From Antedon mediterranea (taxonomy: Eukaryota; Echinodermata; Crinoidea; Comatulida; Antedonidae), in assembly GCF_964355755.1 (NCBI RefSeq), contig NC_092672.1, positions 25,356,501-25,420,500 of the forward strand: a stretch of 64,000 nucleotides of DNA, in the 5' to 3' direction. This document shows positions 25,262-36,345 of this stretch, piece by piece. A program made the translations under genes and the position numbers. The notes under the pieces are model-generated. The model did not search any database, had not been told where the DNA came from, and worked only from the letters and a program-made list of their open reading frames with translations. Position 1 is the stretch's first letter. The number at the start of each line of letters is the position of its first letter.

Positions 25262-26398
25262 TCATATTGTTTTAATTTTTTTCAAATTATTAAAATAGTA
25301 TTCCTTTTTTCGTTTTCTAATAATATTTGTAAGTACGTTTGTATATTTAACTTTATTTATGTTTGTCGGTCTACGTTTGTATTTGCTATATAATTTGTTT
25401 ATAGTAACAATTGACTTAGCAATTGATTCCGTTATCCAAGGAGATTGAAGTTTATTAGCTTTGAGTTTAATCTTTTTTATTGGAAAGCATATATTAACTA
25501 ATGATTGCAGAGTTGTGGAAAAATGTTGATATGCTTTGTTTGCGTCATTTGATTCTAGGACATCCTGCCACTGTTGATTTGCAAGTTCATGCTTAAAATG
25601 ATCAATATTGTACTGTTTATTTTCGCGTTTATAACAGTATACGTTGTTATGATAATGGTGAGTTTCGGATGTGTTTATGCAGAATATTGGAAGGTGGTCG
25701 GATGTATCCAAATATAATTATGATACCAGTATTTATATTATTTGTTAGATGGGAATTGTAGAGAATATTATCTATTATGGAAGCATAGTTTTTTGTTATT
25801 CTTGTGGGCTTATTAATAAGAAAAGTAAAGGACTGGGACTGGATATTGTCAAGGTGGGATTCGATGTTTTTGTCTCTCATGTGTTGGCTAATGTCTAGGT
25901 TCATATCACCAGTAATGTATGCTGGCTTATTTTCTTTGTTAATCATATGCATGACTATTGACAACTAATCGTTGATACATTTGTATCAGGGGGACTATAT
26001 ATTACTCCGCAAGATATTGTTTTATTTTCTATTTTAACATCAATAAATATAGATTCTCCTTCGGTCAGTATTGAAGAGATGTCATTTCGCATCTCGTAAC
26101 TATGGGTTTCTGATAGATAGAGAGCAACGCCTCCTCCCTTTCGTCCTACCCTATTATTATGGATAAATGTATATTTTGGTATTTCGTACAGTGATGTTGT
26201 AGAATATGGAGAAATCCATGTTTCTTTTAGGGCAATAATTGAAAAGGAGTGATTTATTGAATTAATCAGATTCAAAATATCATCGAATTTGTTGACCATG
26301 CTACGGCAGTTCAGGCTTAGAATGGAGAAGTGATTGGCATGTATCGAGTTTTTAAAACTTAGATTAAAATCGTTTATCTGGTAATATTTAATTTCTTC
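25262..26398 (-). pseudogene. LINE-A endonuclease and linker region
   Basis: The apurinic-type endonuclease motifs appear in order: SLNCRSM, ALKETWISP (family ETW), GRKGGGVALYL, GVIYSPP, then in shifted frames GDMNLDI and SDHLPIF. The endonuclease nicks target DNA to prime reverse transcription. It is followed by a basic linker (WITESIAKSIVTINKLYSKY). At least two frameshifts (near 25960 and 25700) break the frame. The first residues of the most upstream frame are not LINE sequence; they are the antisense of the repeat shared with 8975-9240. Confidence 0.85.
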
Positions 26399-26401
26399 AA
26401 C

Positions 26402-26720
26402 TTTGGAACTTGGAAATCGAAGAAACAATGGTAAATGCAGAGATTGTTATTATTAATTAAGCCTGCACTATTAACTAACTTTCAATAAAAGTTAAGTAGA
26501 ATATGAGAAAAAAAATGTATTAAATATTATTATTGTTGCTGTGTTGTTATGTAATATAGACAAGAGCTTTTAGTTTTGTATATGACGATTTTCCAATTTT
26601 CAAGCTAGCGCGTGAGATGATGTGGGCCTATAATAATTTGTTTACTTTAGTTTGTTTTTTTCTTTCTTTCTTTTTATTTGTTTCATCTCATGAAAGTGGT
26701 GACTTGGGATATTTCTTTGG
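26402..26720 (+). repeat. Copy of the fibrinogen-flank segment
   Basis: Homologous to 8975-9240 (TTTGGAACTTGGAAATCG, GCAGAGATTGTTATTA, GCCTGCACTATTAACTAA, TCATGAAAGTG). LINE-A's 5' end abuts it, so it was probably the target of that insertion. No intact fibrinogen-related domain remains here. Confidence 0.6.
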
Positions 26721-27561
26721 CACAATAACTAATATAAAGACATTGAAACATCAATTCCCAAAATAAATATTTCACTTTGTTAAGATTTCGAACAATGACT
26801 TAAGATGACAAAACATAATCAGATGTGATTATACTTGTTGACAATAATGGTAGAAGTATCATACCAACATTTAAGAAAAAAGAATTACTCTAGTAGCTAG
26901 ATCAACTTTCGTATGCACTTTGAGTTCCAGAGAATTTGACTTCAGAAATTGGTTTAGGATGGTCAAACAATCATTATTTGCTTGGTTACACATTTTGAAA
27001 ATGTGGCGAAAGGTCAAAAGGTCAGGGTGAAAGGTTATCAAACTAAACACCAATAGGTCCTTAAATCTCGACAACCACTGGTCACAGCGAGGTAATTTTG
27101 GTCTCAAATTGATAAGAAGGTTACATTTATATTCAGTCTAATGAGACATTTTAGTCAAAAATGACCGGAAATGCCATTTCTGACCTTTGACCCACACCCC
27201 AGGGCATGTATGTATCTCCGTAACTACTGATCGTAGACACTTGAATTTGGTCTTAAATTGTTTGAAATAAACATTTAGTTATTTTTTTGCACATTTTTAA
27301 AAATGTTACAAAAGGTGAAAGGGTCAGGGTCAAGGGTTATATGAACAAATATAAATAGATACTTGTATCTCGGCAACCACTCGTCGCTGCAAGTCAATTT
27401 TAGTCTCAAAATGTTCAGAAGGCATGCTTTCATATTCAATCTAATGAGACATTTTAGTCAAAAATGATCAAAAATGCAATTTCTGACCTTTGACCCACAT
27501 ATCATGGCATCTTCATATCTCTGTAAGTACTGGTCGTAGAAACTTAATTTGGTATCAAATT

Positions 27562-27996
27562 TGTTACGGGCTTCGCATGAGTCCGAGCGGTTTGCTTATA
27601 TAGTCATATAGGAGAAACTTCCGAGCGGTTTAATATTTAAAGTTATCCAACAAACATGAACATCAAAAATGCAGTAAAGTTAAAGTAAAAGTATATTTCT
27701 TTAATGAACAGGCGCTCTTGCTGGCCTGTGTCTGTTCACCTTCATACCAAAACTAAAACTAAACTTAAAACATATCATCTTAACTATTTAAAAAACCCAC
27801 CCTTACTTCTGATTGGCCAACAATATTCCAAGTAGTTTGATAAGTTAGCCTTTTTCAAAAATTGAGACAAAATTACCGTTAACTTTGTCTGGGGCTTTTT
27901 TTCTAGGCCACATGGTACCATATGATATGTATAACTGTAAGAGGAGTAACTAAAGGTTACTGGATAATAACCTCTTTAGCATGAGTTATTATCACA
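27562..27996 (-). repeat. 3' LTR
   Basis: 435 bp, TGTGATAATAACTC to CCCGTAACA in the element's sense. Identical in length to the copy at 33796-34230, with differences only around AAACTTCCG/AAACGTCCG and TCCAACAAAC/TCAGACAAAG (plus-strand text). Confidence 0.95.
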
Positions 27997-28005
27997 CCCC
28001 CCTAC
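27997..28005 (-). promoter_or_regulatory. Polypurine tract
   Basis: Sense strand GTAGGGGGG immediately upstream of the 3' LTR, the expected position and composition for the plus-strand primer of a retrotransposon. Confidence 0.8.
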
Positions 28006-28904
28006 TGAATAAAAGAGTGTGTCACTCTTCTAAAAATAGTATGTCCTTAACTACAGTACTTAATAACTAAACCAATATAATATGAGAATATAAAACTGAA
28101 ATGTTCAAAGTAGTTTCAAATGTTTAGCTTGCAGTATTAAAATTAAAAATGCATTGTTTATAATTTCTACTGCTACATCATCAAAATGTAAAGTTCATTG
28201 TTCAAGTTATTGTTCATCAATGGTATGGTGTCCACTGTGTTAAATTTAACTTCAAAATCATAAAGTGTTCTGCAGTTCTGCAAAAATCACGCTGTCAAAA
28301 GTAAAATATCAATCAAATTAATTACATAAAAGTTTTTCTTCAATGCTCCTCATTTCACTGTTGCACTGCTGTCAATCATAAATGTAAGAGTTCATAAACA
28401 GGTCACAGTGTTCAAAGTTTGTATAAAAGAAGATGATGGGGTTAATGGTCACATTCATAACATTTTATGGCAACAGTTCGAGATGCACTTTATGCTTAAT
28501 TCTACATCTTAAATAATATAATATCATAATAAAGCTGTACTACAATACAGTAAAGTGTCTAATACCAAGTGTAAGTTGGTAGTACATATAACCTTCAATA
28601 TTGTGAAGTGCTCTGGCCAATTGTTAGTTGGTGATGCTAAATATAATCTTTACTGACAATATAGATATTATAATTTTTTTTTTTTTTTAACCAATTTTAC
28701 ACAATTTTTATAATGGTCACAATATATATAGATTCTTTGTGAGAATCATTTCGTTTGTATCTTAATACTTAATTTTACTATATAAAGTGGGATTATTTGT
28801 GATAATCCTTATAACATACACATTTTGGTCTGATGAAGCTTGTGTACTCACTTAACTATAAATTAAAATAATGCGATGTACCGTTCCGTATGTTCCCTGA
28901 ATTA
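28006..28904. other. Non-coding 3' interval of the LTR element
   Basis: Between the pol stop and the polypurine tract I see no envelope-like or other supported coding frame; the sequence is AT-rich with a poly-T run at about 28674-28688. Confidence 0.7.
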
Positions 28905-31892
28905 CTAACATCGACGTGACAAACTGTCAGCATTGGTGTTTGTTATACCTTTGCGGTATTGTATATCAAAAGTAAATTGTTGTAGAGTCTTTGACCATCT
29001 AATTAGTCTATTATTTGAATGGCGGGTATTGTTAAGCCATTTCAACGCCTTGTGGTCAGTTATAACTGTAAATTTGTGCCCTTGTAAGTAATATCGTAAC
29101 TTGTTAATTGACCATACTATAGCTAAACATTCTTGTTCAGCAACTGAATAATTTAACTCATTGGGCAACATCCTTCTACTAAGGTAAACAATAGGATGTT
29201 CATTACAATCAGTATCTAACTGGCTTAAAACAGCTCCAATTCCTGTTTTCGATGCATCAGTTTGTAGTAAAAATGGTTTATCAAAGTTTGGTGCTCTTAA
29301 AATGGGGTGAGCAATAAGCTGAGATTTTAAATCTGTGAATGCTTTATCACACTCAGGCGTCCAATTTACTCTCTTAGGTTCGGCTTTTTTAGTCAAGTTT
29401 ATCAAGGGTCTTGCTATGTCATCATAGTGTAGAATAAACTTCCTATAATACCCTGTCAATCCCAAAAATGACCTGACATTCTTCTTAGTTTGAGGGGTAG
29501 GGAATTTCTCTACCGACTCTATCTTATCTAACATAGGCTTTATTTGGCCATCCCCTATGGTATGTCCAAGGTAGTTTACAGTGCTGTTAGCAAATTTCGA
29601 TTTAGATGGCTTAATAGTAAGACCAGCTTCTGAAATTTTACTTAATACAATATCTAAATGATTTAAATGATCTTGCCACGTATTAGAGAAAATCGCAATA
29701 TCGTCAATATATTGTCTGCAAAATGCGGAACATCCCATCAACACAGTATCAACTAGCTTTTGAAATGTCGCACTAGAATTCATCATACCGAACGGCATGA
29801 CCCTATATGCAAACTGCCCAAAAGGTGTCACAAATGCTGATTTTGCTTTAGCTTGCGGATCTAGAGGTACCTGATAAAATCCCTTAGTCAAATCTAGGGT
29901 TGAGATATATTTAGCTTTAGCTACTTCATCAAGTATCTGATCTATCCTAGGAATAGGATAAGGATCAAATTCAGTTATCTTGTTCAATGCACGGTAATCA
30001 GTGCACACGCGAATATCACCGTTAGGTTTTGGTACAACGACAATAGGAGATGCATATGCACTAGTTGACCTCTCAATGACCCCTAGACTCAACATACTGT
30101 CCACCTCTTCTTTGACTTTTGTCATCATTGAATGTGGTGTCCTGTAAGCACGTTGTCTGATTGGTGTTTCATGAGTAGTTTTTACTGTATGTGTAAGTAC
30201 ATTAGTTTTTCCAGGCACATCAGAAAATGCCTTAGTATGTTTCTTAAGTGTATTGGTTAGTTCCCGTTTTTGTTTTGTAGAAATGGAGTCTGCAATTTTT
30301 ACATCTTTCCATGTTTGTGTTTGTTTATAGGATGGACCTATACTGTCATCAAGAAATTGTGTTTCGAGATCATAATCAACAGGCTGAACAAGTGATTCAT
30401 TGCCTATTTCTTGAATTACCCCAGTTACACAGTAACATTGAGATATTTGCCGAGCGTCTTCTTGTGTGTACCATTTCTTGATTAAGTTAGCATGTATAAT
30501 TCTATGAGATTTACGTTTATCAGGCATATGTATTTCATAATCCACCTCACCAACCTTTTTAGTGATTTTATATGGACCTTGCCATTTCGAATCCAACTTT
30601 CCCGCGCCTTCTGGGAGGAAAATTAAGACCTCTTCACCGACTTTATAGTGTATATCTTTTGCAGTTCTGTCGTAATAAGATTTCATTTTCTGTTGCTTTT
30701 TCTGTTTAGTGTGATTTGCACTAGCCATCCATTTAGTTAAGTTGTGAGCTATCCCTAACAAGTGTGAAGGTATGTCTGTTTGAGTGTTCTCGCCAAGGAA
30801 TCCTTGCTTAATTAAGCTTAAGGGACCCCTTATTTGTCTACCATATAGTAAGTGAAATGGTGAATATCCTGTGAATTCACACGGTACTTCTCTATAAGAG
30901 AATAACAGCAATGGAATATACCTATCCCAGTTTTCTCGTTGGACATGAGACAGCGAATTAATCATAAGTTTCAGTGTACCTATAAAACGCTCCGTAAGTC
31001 CGTTAGTCTGTTGGTGATAAGGCGTAGTAGGAATTTTCTCAATTCCCAATTTTTTGCATAGTTCTACGATAATTTGAGACATGAAGTTGGTACCTTGGTC
31101 ATGAATAATTTGACTAGGTAAACCCACTCTCGATAATACAGTGATTAAACTCTGTGCTACAGTTACCGCGGTTTGATCGGGTATTGGAATGGCTTCTGGA
31201 TATCTAGTTGCATAGTCGCACAATACTAAAAGATATCTATTTCCATCCTCTGTAACACAAAATGGACCTGCAATATCTATTCCAATTCTTTTAAACGGAA
31301 TATCAATGATTGGTAATGGTCGCAATAGTTGTTTTTGTTTCTTTGTTTTTGTCAAATACTGACATTGAGGACATGTTTTACAATGTTCTCTAACTTGATG
31401 GTTTATTCCAGGCCAATAAAAATGTTGGGTTATCCTATCCTGTGTCTTTTGGACACCTAGACGTCCAGTTTTGTCATGAGCTATATTTATAATGTGTTCT
31501 CTGTACTCCTGTGGTACAACTATTTGGTCATCGATTTGTTTGCGGAAACGTGTCTGTGGTTGGCATTTTCTCATTATAATCCCATTTTCTTTATAAAAAC
31601 AGACATCTTGATCTTTTGTGCATGATTTATCTTTTACCTCACTTCGAATAAATTTCAATGTTTCATCTTTTTCTTGTAGTTTTATCAAGTCTTTAATGTC
31701 GCTGTGCAACAAGGATTTTGCCTCTGGTGTGTTTGGCAAATTGTAATCAAGTGATTCTTTGAAATCAAGTGCCACATTTTCTGATGTTGTTTGATTTTGT
31801 TCAAGATATTGTCTAATACAATCCTGAGCTTTTATTTCGGGCAATACACGAGTTTGTGCTCTAGTAACTACTAGTACATCTTTTGGTTTGTC
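28905..31892 (-). CDS. Pol: integrase - reverse transcriptase - RNase H (Gmr1 order)
   Basis: About 995 codons, open from just after the gag TAG, with no ATG until residue about 108, so it is probably made by reading through the TAG. Order of domains: integrase zinc-binding (H-x-H...CKTCPQC), integrase core with D (GIDIAGPF), D (IIHDQGTNF) and E (NGLTERFIG), GPY-type C-terminal module (WQGPYKI), then reverse transcriptase (PNGDIRVCTDYRALNK; LDLTKGFYQVPL; MPFGMMNSSATFQK; catalytic YIDD), then RNase H (LLQTDASKTGIGAVLSQ; ITDHKALKWL; NADSLSRR). All catalytic residues I can check are present. In ordinary Ty3/gypsy elements integrase is last; here it is first. Confidence 0.93.
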   Translation of the reverse strand, partial: DKPKDVLVVTRAQTRVLPEIKAQDCIRQYLEQNQTTSENVALDFKESLDYNLPNTPEAKSLLHSDIKDLIKLQEKDETLKFIRSEVKDKSCTKDQDVCFYKENGIIMRKCQPQTRFRKQIDDQIVVPQEYREHIINIAHDKTGRLGVQKTQDRITQHFYWPGINHQVREHCKTCPQCQYLTKTKKQKQLLRPLPIIDIPFKRIGIDIAGPFCVTEDGNRYLLVLCDYATRYPEAIPIPDQTAVTVAQSLITVLSRVGLPSQIIHDQGTNFMSQIIVELCKKLGIEKIPTTPYHQQTNGLTERFIGTLKLMINSLSHVQRENWDRYIPLLLFSYREVPCEFTGYSPFHLLYGRQIRGPLSLIKQGFLGENTQTDIPSHLLGIAHNLTKWMASANHTKQKKQQKMKSYYDRTAKDIHYKVGEEVLIFLPEGAGKLDSKWQGPYKITKKVGEVDYEIHMPDKRKSHRIIHANLIKKWYTQEDARQISQCYCVTGVIQEIGNESLVQPVDYDLETQFLDDSIGPSYKQTQTWKDVKIADSISTKQKRELTNTLKKHTKAFSDVPGKTNVLTHTVKTTHETPIRQRAYRTPHSMMTKVKEEVDSMLSLGVIERSTSAYASPIVVVPKPNGDIRVCTDYRALNKITEFDPYPIPRIDQILDEVAKAKYISTLDLTKGFYQVPLDPQAKAKSAFVTPFGQFAYRVMPFGMMNSSATFQKLVDTVLMGCSAFCRQYIDDIAIFSNTWQDHLNHLDIVLSKISEAGLTIKPSKSKFANSTVNYLGHTIGDGQIKPMLDKIESVEKFPTPQTKKNVRSFLGLTGYYRKFILHYDDIARPLINLTKKAEPKRVNWTPECDKAFTDLKSQLIAHPILRAPNFDKPFLLQTDASKTGIGAVLSQLDTDCNEHPIVYLSRRMLPNELNYSVAEQECLAIVWSINKLRYYLQGHKFTVITDHKALKWLNNTRHSNNRLIRWSKTLQQFTFDIQYRKGITNTNADSLSRRC

Positions 31893-33461
31893 CTATTTAT
31901 TTTCTGGGTCTAGATCATTGCCCAATAGACCATCACTACCAAGGCCTTCTATTACACCAACGATAACTTTGGTAATATGTACCTCAGCGGTAGGAATTTC
32001 TATGTTAGTGCGGCCTATGCCTCGGACTAAGGTATACGAACCTGTGAGACTCTTTTGGGGAATAAACTGTTTATCAATCAATGTAATTGACGATCCTGTG
32101 TCTCTCAAAAATGTTATGGCTTTACCCTCAAGTATACCATTAATTAAGAAAGCTTTGTTCAAAGGCTCAGTCTTTGATGAGCCACTATGCACCGTGATGC
32201 ACTTTAAGGAATCGTGCGGTCGTTGATTTTTTTGTCTTTGATTTTGATTTTGCCGACCTTGTGTGTTGCTAAATCGGGGAGGTTGTTGAGGAATAAATTG
32301 CCTGTTTAATGAATTCAGATCTTGCTGATAGCTAGCATTAAAGTTTGGTCTGAATTGATGCTGATTTTGTGGATTTGTAGCCGGCCTGTTAAATGCACTG
32401 TGATTTGGTGCAGAAGGAGGCGGGTTAAACCTTGGCCTGTTGTAAGTTGGTCTGTCAAACCTTGGTGGTTTGCTATTGTAGGGCTGCGGTCTGTAATGAC
32501 TATTTGTGCCTATTTGCTTATTATTTAGCTTATGGCGTTGCCAATAATTAGGTATTATGCTGGCATACTCCTCCGCCTCTCTGGCAAAGTCAGCTGTATT
32601 TAATACTTTCTTTTGAAGTAAATGCTGGCGCATATCATTGGGAATGTTCTCTAAAACCTGTTCGCGTATTATTAATTGCGAAATACCTGCCGCATCATCA
32701 GCCGCAATGCCAGAGTATCTCACCCAACAATCAAAATTATGCCCAACCTTTGTAATGTAGGAACGTATGCTTTCATTGTCATTTCGCTTTAAGTTCCTAA
32801 ATTTTTGTCTGTAATGTTCTGGGGTCAGTTGAAACACTTCCAGTATCGTACATTTTAGGGTTTCGTAATCAAAATTTTCGTCCATGGTGGTATTCATGGA
32901 GTCTCGAGCCTTTCCCTCAATGCATTGGGAGATGCGTCGAACCCAAGTGGATTCCTCCCATTGTTCCCTTTTAGCATAACTTTCGAATGCCGTAAAATAA
33001 GCGTCAGCATCGATATTATTAGTTAGTTTTTGTTTATATCGATCTATTTTTGTGGAGGCATATGAACTTGTGGTGCTATGACCATCATTACTCTCTCGTT
33101 GTATTTGAGCTCTTATAGTTTCAACATTTTCGTCTCGTGCTAATGTCTTATTTGCAATCTCTCTATCATATTCAATCTTTTTCCGTTCTAATTCTAACTT
33201 TTCTTTTTCCATTTCGATTTTTTGATAGGCCAACCAATCATGCATGTGCATCAAAATCATTTTACCCCCAATTTCTACAGAAATTTTATCAAGTACCATA
33301 TCCGGAATGTCGGTCTCGTTACCAGTATTTTGAGTGGTTTCAGGTATAGCTGGTACAACAGTACTATTTTGAGAAGCAGCCTGAGAAGTTTGTGCTTCAT
33401 CGGTATTCATTATGGAACTTTGTTGAGATCTTAAGATCCTACTTGACTTATGTTTAGGCAT
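31893..33461 (-). CDS. Gag-protease polyprotein of the Gmr1-like element
   Basis: 522 residues, starting MPKHKSSRIL. Residues about 70-115 are a charged segment likely to form a coiled coil (MEKEKLELERKKIEYDRE). A retrotransposon-gag/capsid-like domain follows (about 150-300: YFTAFESYAKREQW, FRNLKRNDNESIRSYI). Then comes an Asn/Pro/Arg/Phe-rich stretch (about 315-415) in place of a CCHC zinc knuckle, which I do not find. An aspartic protease ends the frame: active-site DTGSS, then TLIDKQF, and LLGNDL near the C-terminus. The frame ends in TAG at 31893-31895; pol continues in the same frame directly after it. Gag packages the RNA and protease cleaves the polyprotein. Confidence 0.92.
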   Translation of the reverse strand: MPKHKSSRILRSQQSSIMNTDEAQTSQAASQNSTVVPAIPETTQNTGNETDIPDMVLDKISVEIGGKMILMHMHDWLAYQKIEMEKEKLELERKKIEYDREIANKTLARDENVETIRAQIQRESNDGHSTTSSYASTKIDRYKQKLTNNIDADAYFTAFESYAKREQWEESTWVRRISQCIEGKARDSMNTTMDENFDYETLKCTILEVFQLTPEHYRQKFRNLKRNDNESIRSYITKVGHNFDCWVRYSGIAADDAAGISQLIIREQVLENIPNDMRQHLLQKKVLNTADFAREAEEYASIIPNYWQRHKLNNKQIGTNSHYRPQPYNSKPPRFDRPTYNRPRFNPPPSAPNHSAFNRPATNPQNQHQFRPNFNASYQQDLNSLNRQFIPQQPPRFSNTQGRQNQNQRQKNQRPHDSLKCITVHSGSSKTEPLNKAFLINGILEGKAITFLRDTGSSITLIDKQFIPQKSLTGSYTLVRGIGRTNIEIPTAEVHITKVIVGVIEGLGSDGLLGNDLDPENK

Positions 33462-33781
33462 TAATGTACTTATACAATATATAATGACTATGACTTAAGA
33501 CTTAGTAAGATATATATAACAAAACTTAAACTATAGTGCATCACAAACTTTTACCACAAAATGAAAAATGTACCTTTAACTTGGAACTCATTGATGATAT
33601 AGACAGAAAGTTTTCCTTCCCTTAGCGTTTCTGGCATGAAAACAATGTCATCCACAATGTTGGTAAAGTCTTGTTTCAGATCAAAATTCAAGTCAAACAA
33701 TCCATCAAAAAAAATTGTGAAGTGGTCCACCACAGCACAGTTCGTCTAATGTTAATAGTAACGGGTTAAAAACGTTTCCAG

Positions 33782-33795
33782 CACCGCTGCCACCA
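33782..33795 (-). promoter_or_regulatory. Primer-binding site, tRNA-Leu type
   Basis: Sense strand TGGTGGCAGCGGTG directly abuts the 5' LTR. It is complementary to the 3' end CACCGCTGCCACCA of animal tRNA-Leu species over 14 nt, so minus-strand DNA synthesis is probably primed by tRNA-Leu. Confidence 0.75.
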
Positions 33796-34230
33796 TGTTA
33801 CGGGCTTCGCATGAGTCCGAGCGGTTTGCTTATATAGTCATATAGGAGAAACGTCCGAGCGGTTTAATATTTAAAGTTATCAGACAAAGATGAACATCAA
33901 AAATGCAGTAAAGTTAAAGTAAAAGTATATTTCTTTAATGAACAGGCGCTCTTGCTGGCCTGTGTCTGTTCACCTTCATACCAAAACTAAAACTAAACTT
34001 AAAACATATCATCTTAACTATTTAAAAAACCCACCCTTACTTCTGATTGGCCAACAATATTCCAAGTAGTTTGATAAGTTAGCCTTTTTCAAAAATTGAG
34101 ACAAAATTACCGTTAACTTTGTCTGGGGCTTTTTTTCTAGGCCACATGGTACCATATGATATGTATAACTGTAAGAGGAGTAACTAAAGGTTACTGGATA
34201 ATAACCTCTTTAGCATGAGTTATTATCACA
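33796..34230 (-). repeat. 5' LTR
   Basis: 435 bp with TG...CA ends, adjacent to the primer site. It should contain the element's promoter; I did not identify a TATA box with confidence. Confidence 0.95.
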
Positions 34231-35754
34231 AAATTGTTCGAAATATACATATTTACATTCATTGTAATAGAAAATGTGGTTAAAAGATGAACAGAAATAC
34301 TATTACTAATGTTTCAAACAAAAACCATATCTCTACATAACTTATCCTTAGACAGTAATGTTATGCAATAAATGATACTTTAAATTGTTTCAATTTCAAG
34401 TACTAGTTATTGCTGTCCCCAAGAACATTTTGATATAAACGTCAAGCTCAACAGTTCTTTTCAGAATGCTAGAAGTAACTTGCCATGTGTATCCGATTAA
34501 ACACCCCGGGCATTTATTGTTCAAAAGGGTTTTTAGGGGGAGGGGAGGCATCTTTATGTATAATCAAATAAATACCACCTAGATGTAAAAAAATACAGCA
34601 CAATTAATATCAAAAAATGATAAAATTATTTCAAAATGCTTGGTAAATTGTAGATTATGGTAGTTAATGAAATGTGTTGTGATGCAATTATTGTGTAAAT
34701 GCATGTGGCGAGCGTATTCGATTCCACATGATGTTCTATTGGAGGGAATGGTGGCGTTTATTTGAGGGAGGCTTTTTTTCAAAGCGGGTTTTAATTCGAA
34801 TAAATACTCTAATTTTAATAATTATAATTCGTTTCTCAACTGATAAAAGGTGCTTTACATGATTCGTTTTCTTTTTTTATGCATTTTAACGAAATGTTTC
34901 TGTCTTTTAGAATAAAAGTGACACTCATAGATAACATTAAATGGATCTTCTCCTCCAGGTGCCAGTATAATGATATAAAACAATGACATATCATTATCCT
35001 GACACGATTGCACTCATAATGGATCTTCATTCTATTATCATCTGTTTGTTTGTGACTACAATTTGACAACAATCTTTTGCATATTTTTAAATGCCAATAC
35101 ATAGTTTCATTACTATTTTACAATATGTCCAGTTTTCCTGAAAACACACTTGTGTACTGTAGTATAGTGTTGTAGTATGATTTTATCATGATAACTTTTG
35201 ATGCTTTTATTGTCAATGCATTCAGTACCTAAAACATGTCAAAGTTTCTAGTGGTATTGATAATAAATCTCCAGAAACATATTTGTTTTATTATCTACAC
35301 TGGGAACAGACGTGTATAATATACCATTCAAAAATATTATGCAACAGTGTTACGGAATAATGACAATGAATTGGTCTATTATAGTTGTCTCTGATTGTAC
35401 TTGCACCAGGATAGAATGAGGTTTAATCCAGTTATTATTCTTATTATATTAATTAATTTTTGTTATCTGGGGTGTATTTATTTGATTATACATGTTACCA
35501 TTATTACACCCAATCAAAATAAACGCCTTCCCTGAATAAATAATTCGGGTAAGTATGGTACTGTAAGTTACTTCTAGCATTCTTAACTGTTGAGCTCGAG
35601 TATTTATTCGAATTAACACCCGCTTTGAATAAAAGCCTCCCTCAAATAAACGCCACCATTCTCTCCAATAGAACACCATGTGGAATAAACGCTCCGCCAC
35701 ATGCATTTACAAAATAATTGTATCACAACACATTTCATTAACTACCATAATTTT

Positions 35755-36345
35755 TATTTATTTTATTTTATTTTATTCAAACTCATTCAACAGCGGGAAA
35801 CCCGCCCCTTACAGAATGGAATAAACTATACCATATAAAAATATATAAAAATCTTAAAATCTAGCAACACAAATTTATACAATTTTACTAATTTTATTAC
35901 AAAAACAATTATAACGGTCAAAAAAGAGATCAATAGAATTATCTTTAACAACACAATTATTAAAAAGAAGACAAATACGTGAAATAAATCCATTCTTGGT
36001 AACATTAACACGACAATACGGCACATAAAGAAGATTACATTTGGAATTACGAGTACGACAACCAACAGCTTTAACATGAAAGGAAAACAAGGAGATAAAA
36101 TTACAATTGAAACGGGAATTCATACATTTATACAAAAACTGAAGATCGAACACAGAACGACGAGAGACAAGCGAAGGAAGAGAGACAGACAAAGGAGGAC
36201 AGTGACAAGTAGAATACACAAAACGAACAAAACGATCTTGGACTCTTTGAAGACGGGTACTATGAACAGACGAAAACGAATTAGACACAACACTACAGTA
36301 TTCAAGATGGGGACAGACAAGAGAAACATATAAATTTATTAAAGT
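35755..36345 (-). pseudogene. Truncated LINE fragment, C-terminal coding part
   Basis: The minus-strand frame (36288-35875) reads TRLQRVQDRFVRFVYSTC, VSLPSLVSRRSVFDLQFLYK, MNSRFNCNF and CNLLYVPYCRVNVTKNGFIS, a LINE post-RT region. The 3' end carries an (AAAAT)n-like tail (plus-strand TTTTATTTTATTTTATTC at about 35755-35776). It has inserted into the right arm of the palindromic element: the arm reads CTACCATAAT before it and CTACAATTTACC after it, matching the intact left arm. It is 5' truncated, as is usual for LINEs. Confidence 0.8.

Larger units (their letters stand above)
18720..26400 (-). mobile_element. LINE-A, 5'-truncated, interrupted by a 4.1-kb element
   Basis: This is an APE-type non-LTR retrotransposon (CR1/Jockey-like by motif). 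Going down the minus strand it runs endonuclease (26398-25262), reverse transcriptase (about 25260-24147), then a post-RT region (19999-19345). The RT and post-RT parts are separated by a terminal-inverted-repeat insertion at 20004-24142. Its 5' end joins sequence shared with 8975-9240, so the element is 5' truncated there. Several frameshifts make it inactive. Confidence 0.85.
27562..34230 (-). mobile_element. Gmr1-like Ty3/gypsy LTR retrotransposon, nearly intact
   Basis: A complete 6.67-kb provirus-like copy: two 435-bp LTRs, tRNA-type primer site, gag-protease frame, pol frame, polypurine tract, and the 5-bp target duplication AAATT (27557-27561 and 34231-34235). In pol the integrase precedes the reverse transcriptase and RNase H, the reverse of the usual Ty3/gypsy order and the hallmark of the Gmr1 group. 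The LTRs differ at about four positions by my reading, so the insertion is recent. No envelope gene is present; about 0.9 kb without coding capacity lies between pol and the 3' LTR. It sits in the left arm of a palindromic element. Confidence 0.93.

Noticed and set aside
26882-27107. Matching frames in the two palindrome arms (26871-27107 and 37232-37537)
   Set aside because: They are mirror images of one repeat; the similarity is at DNA level and the frames have no protein features.
31888-32226. Plus-strand open frames over gag
   Set aside because: They are antisense shadows of the gag-protease frame.
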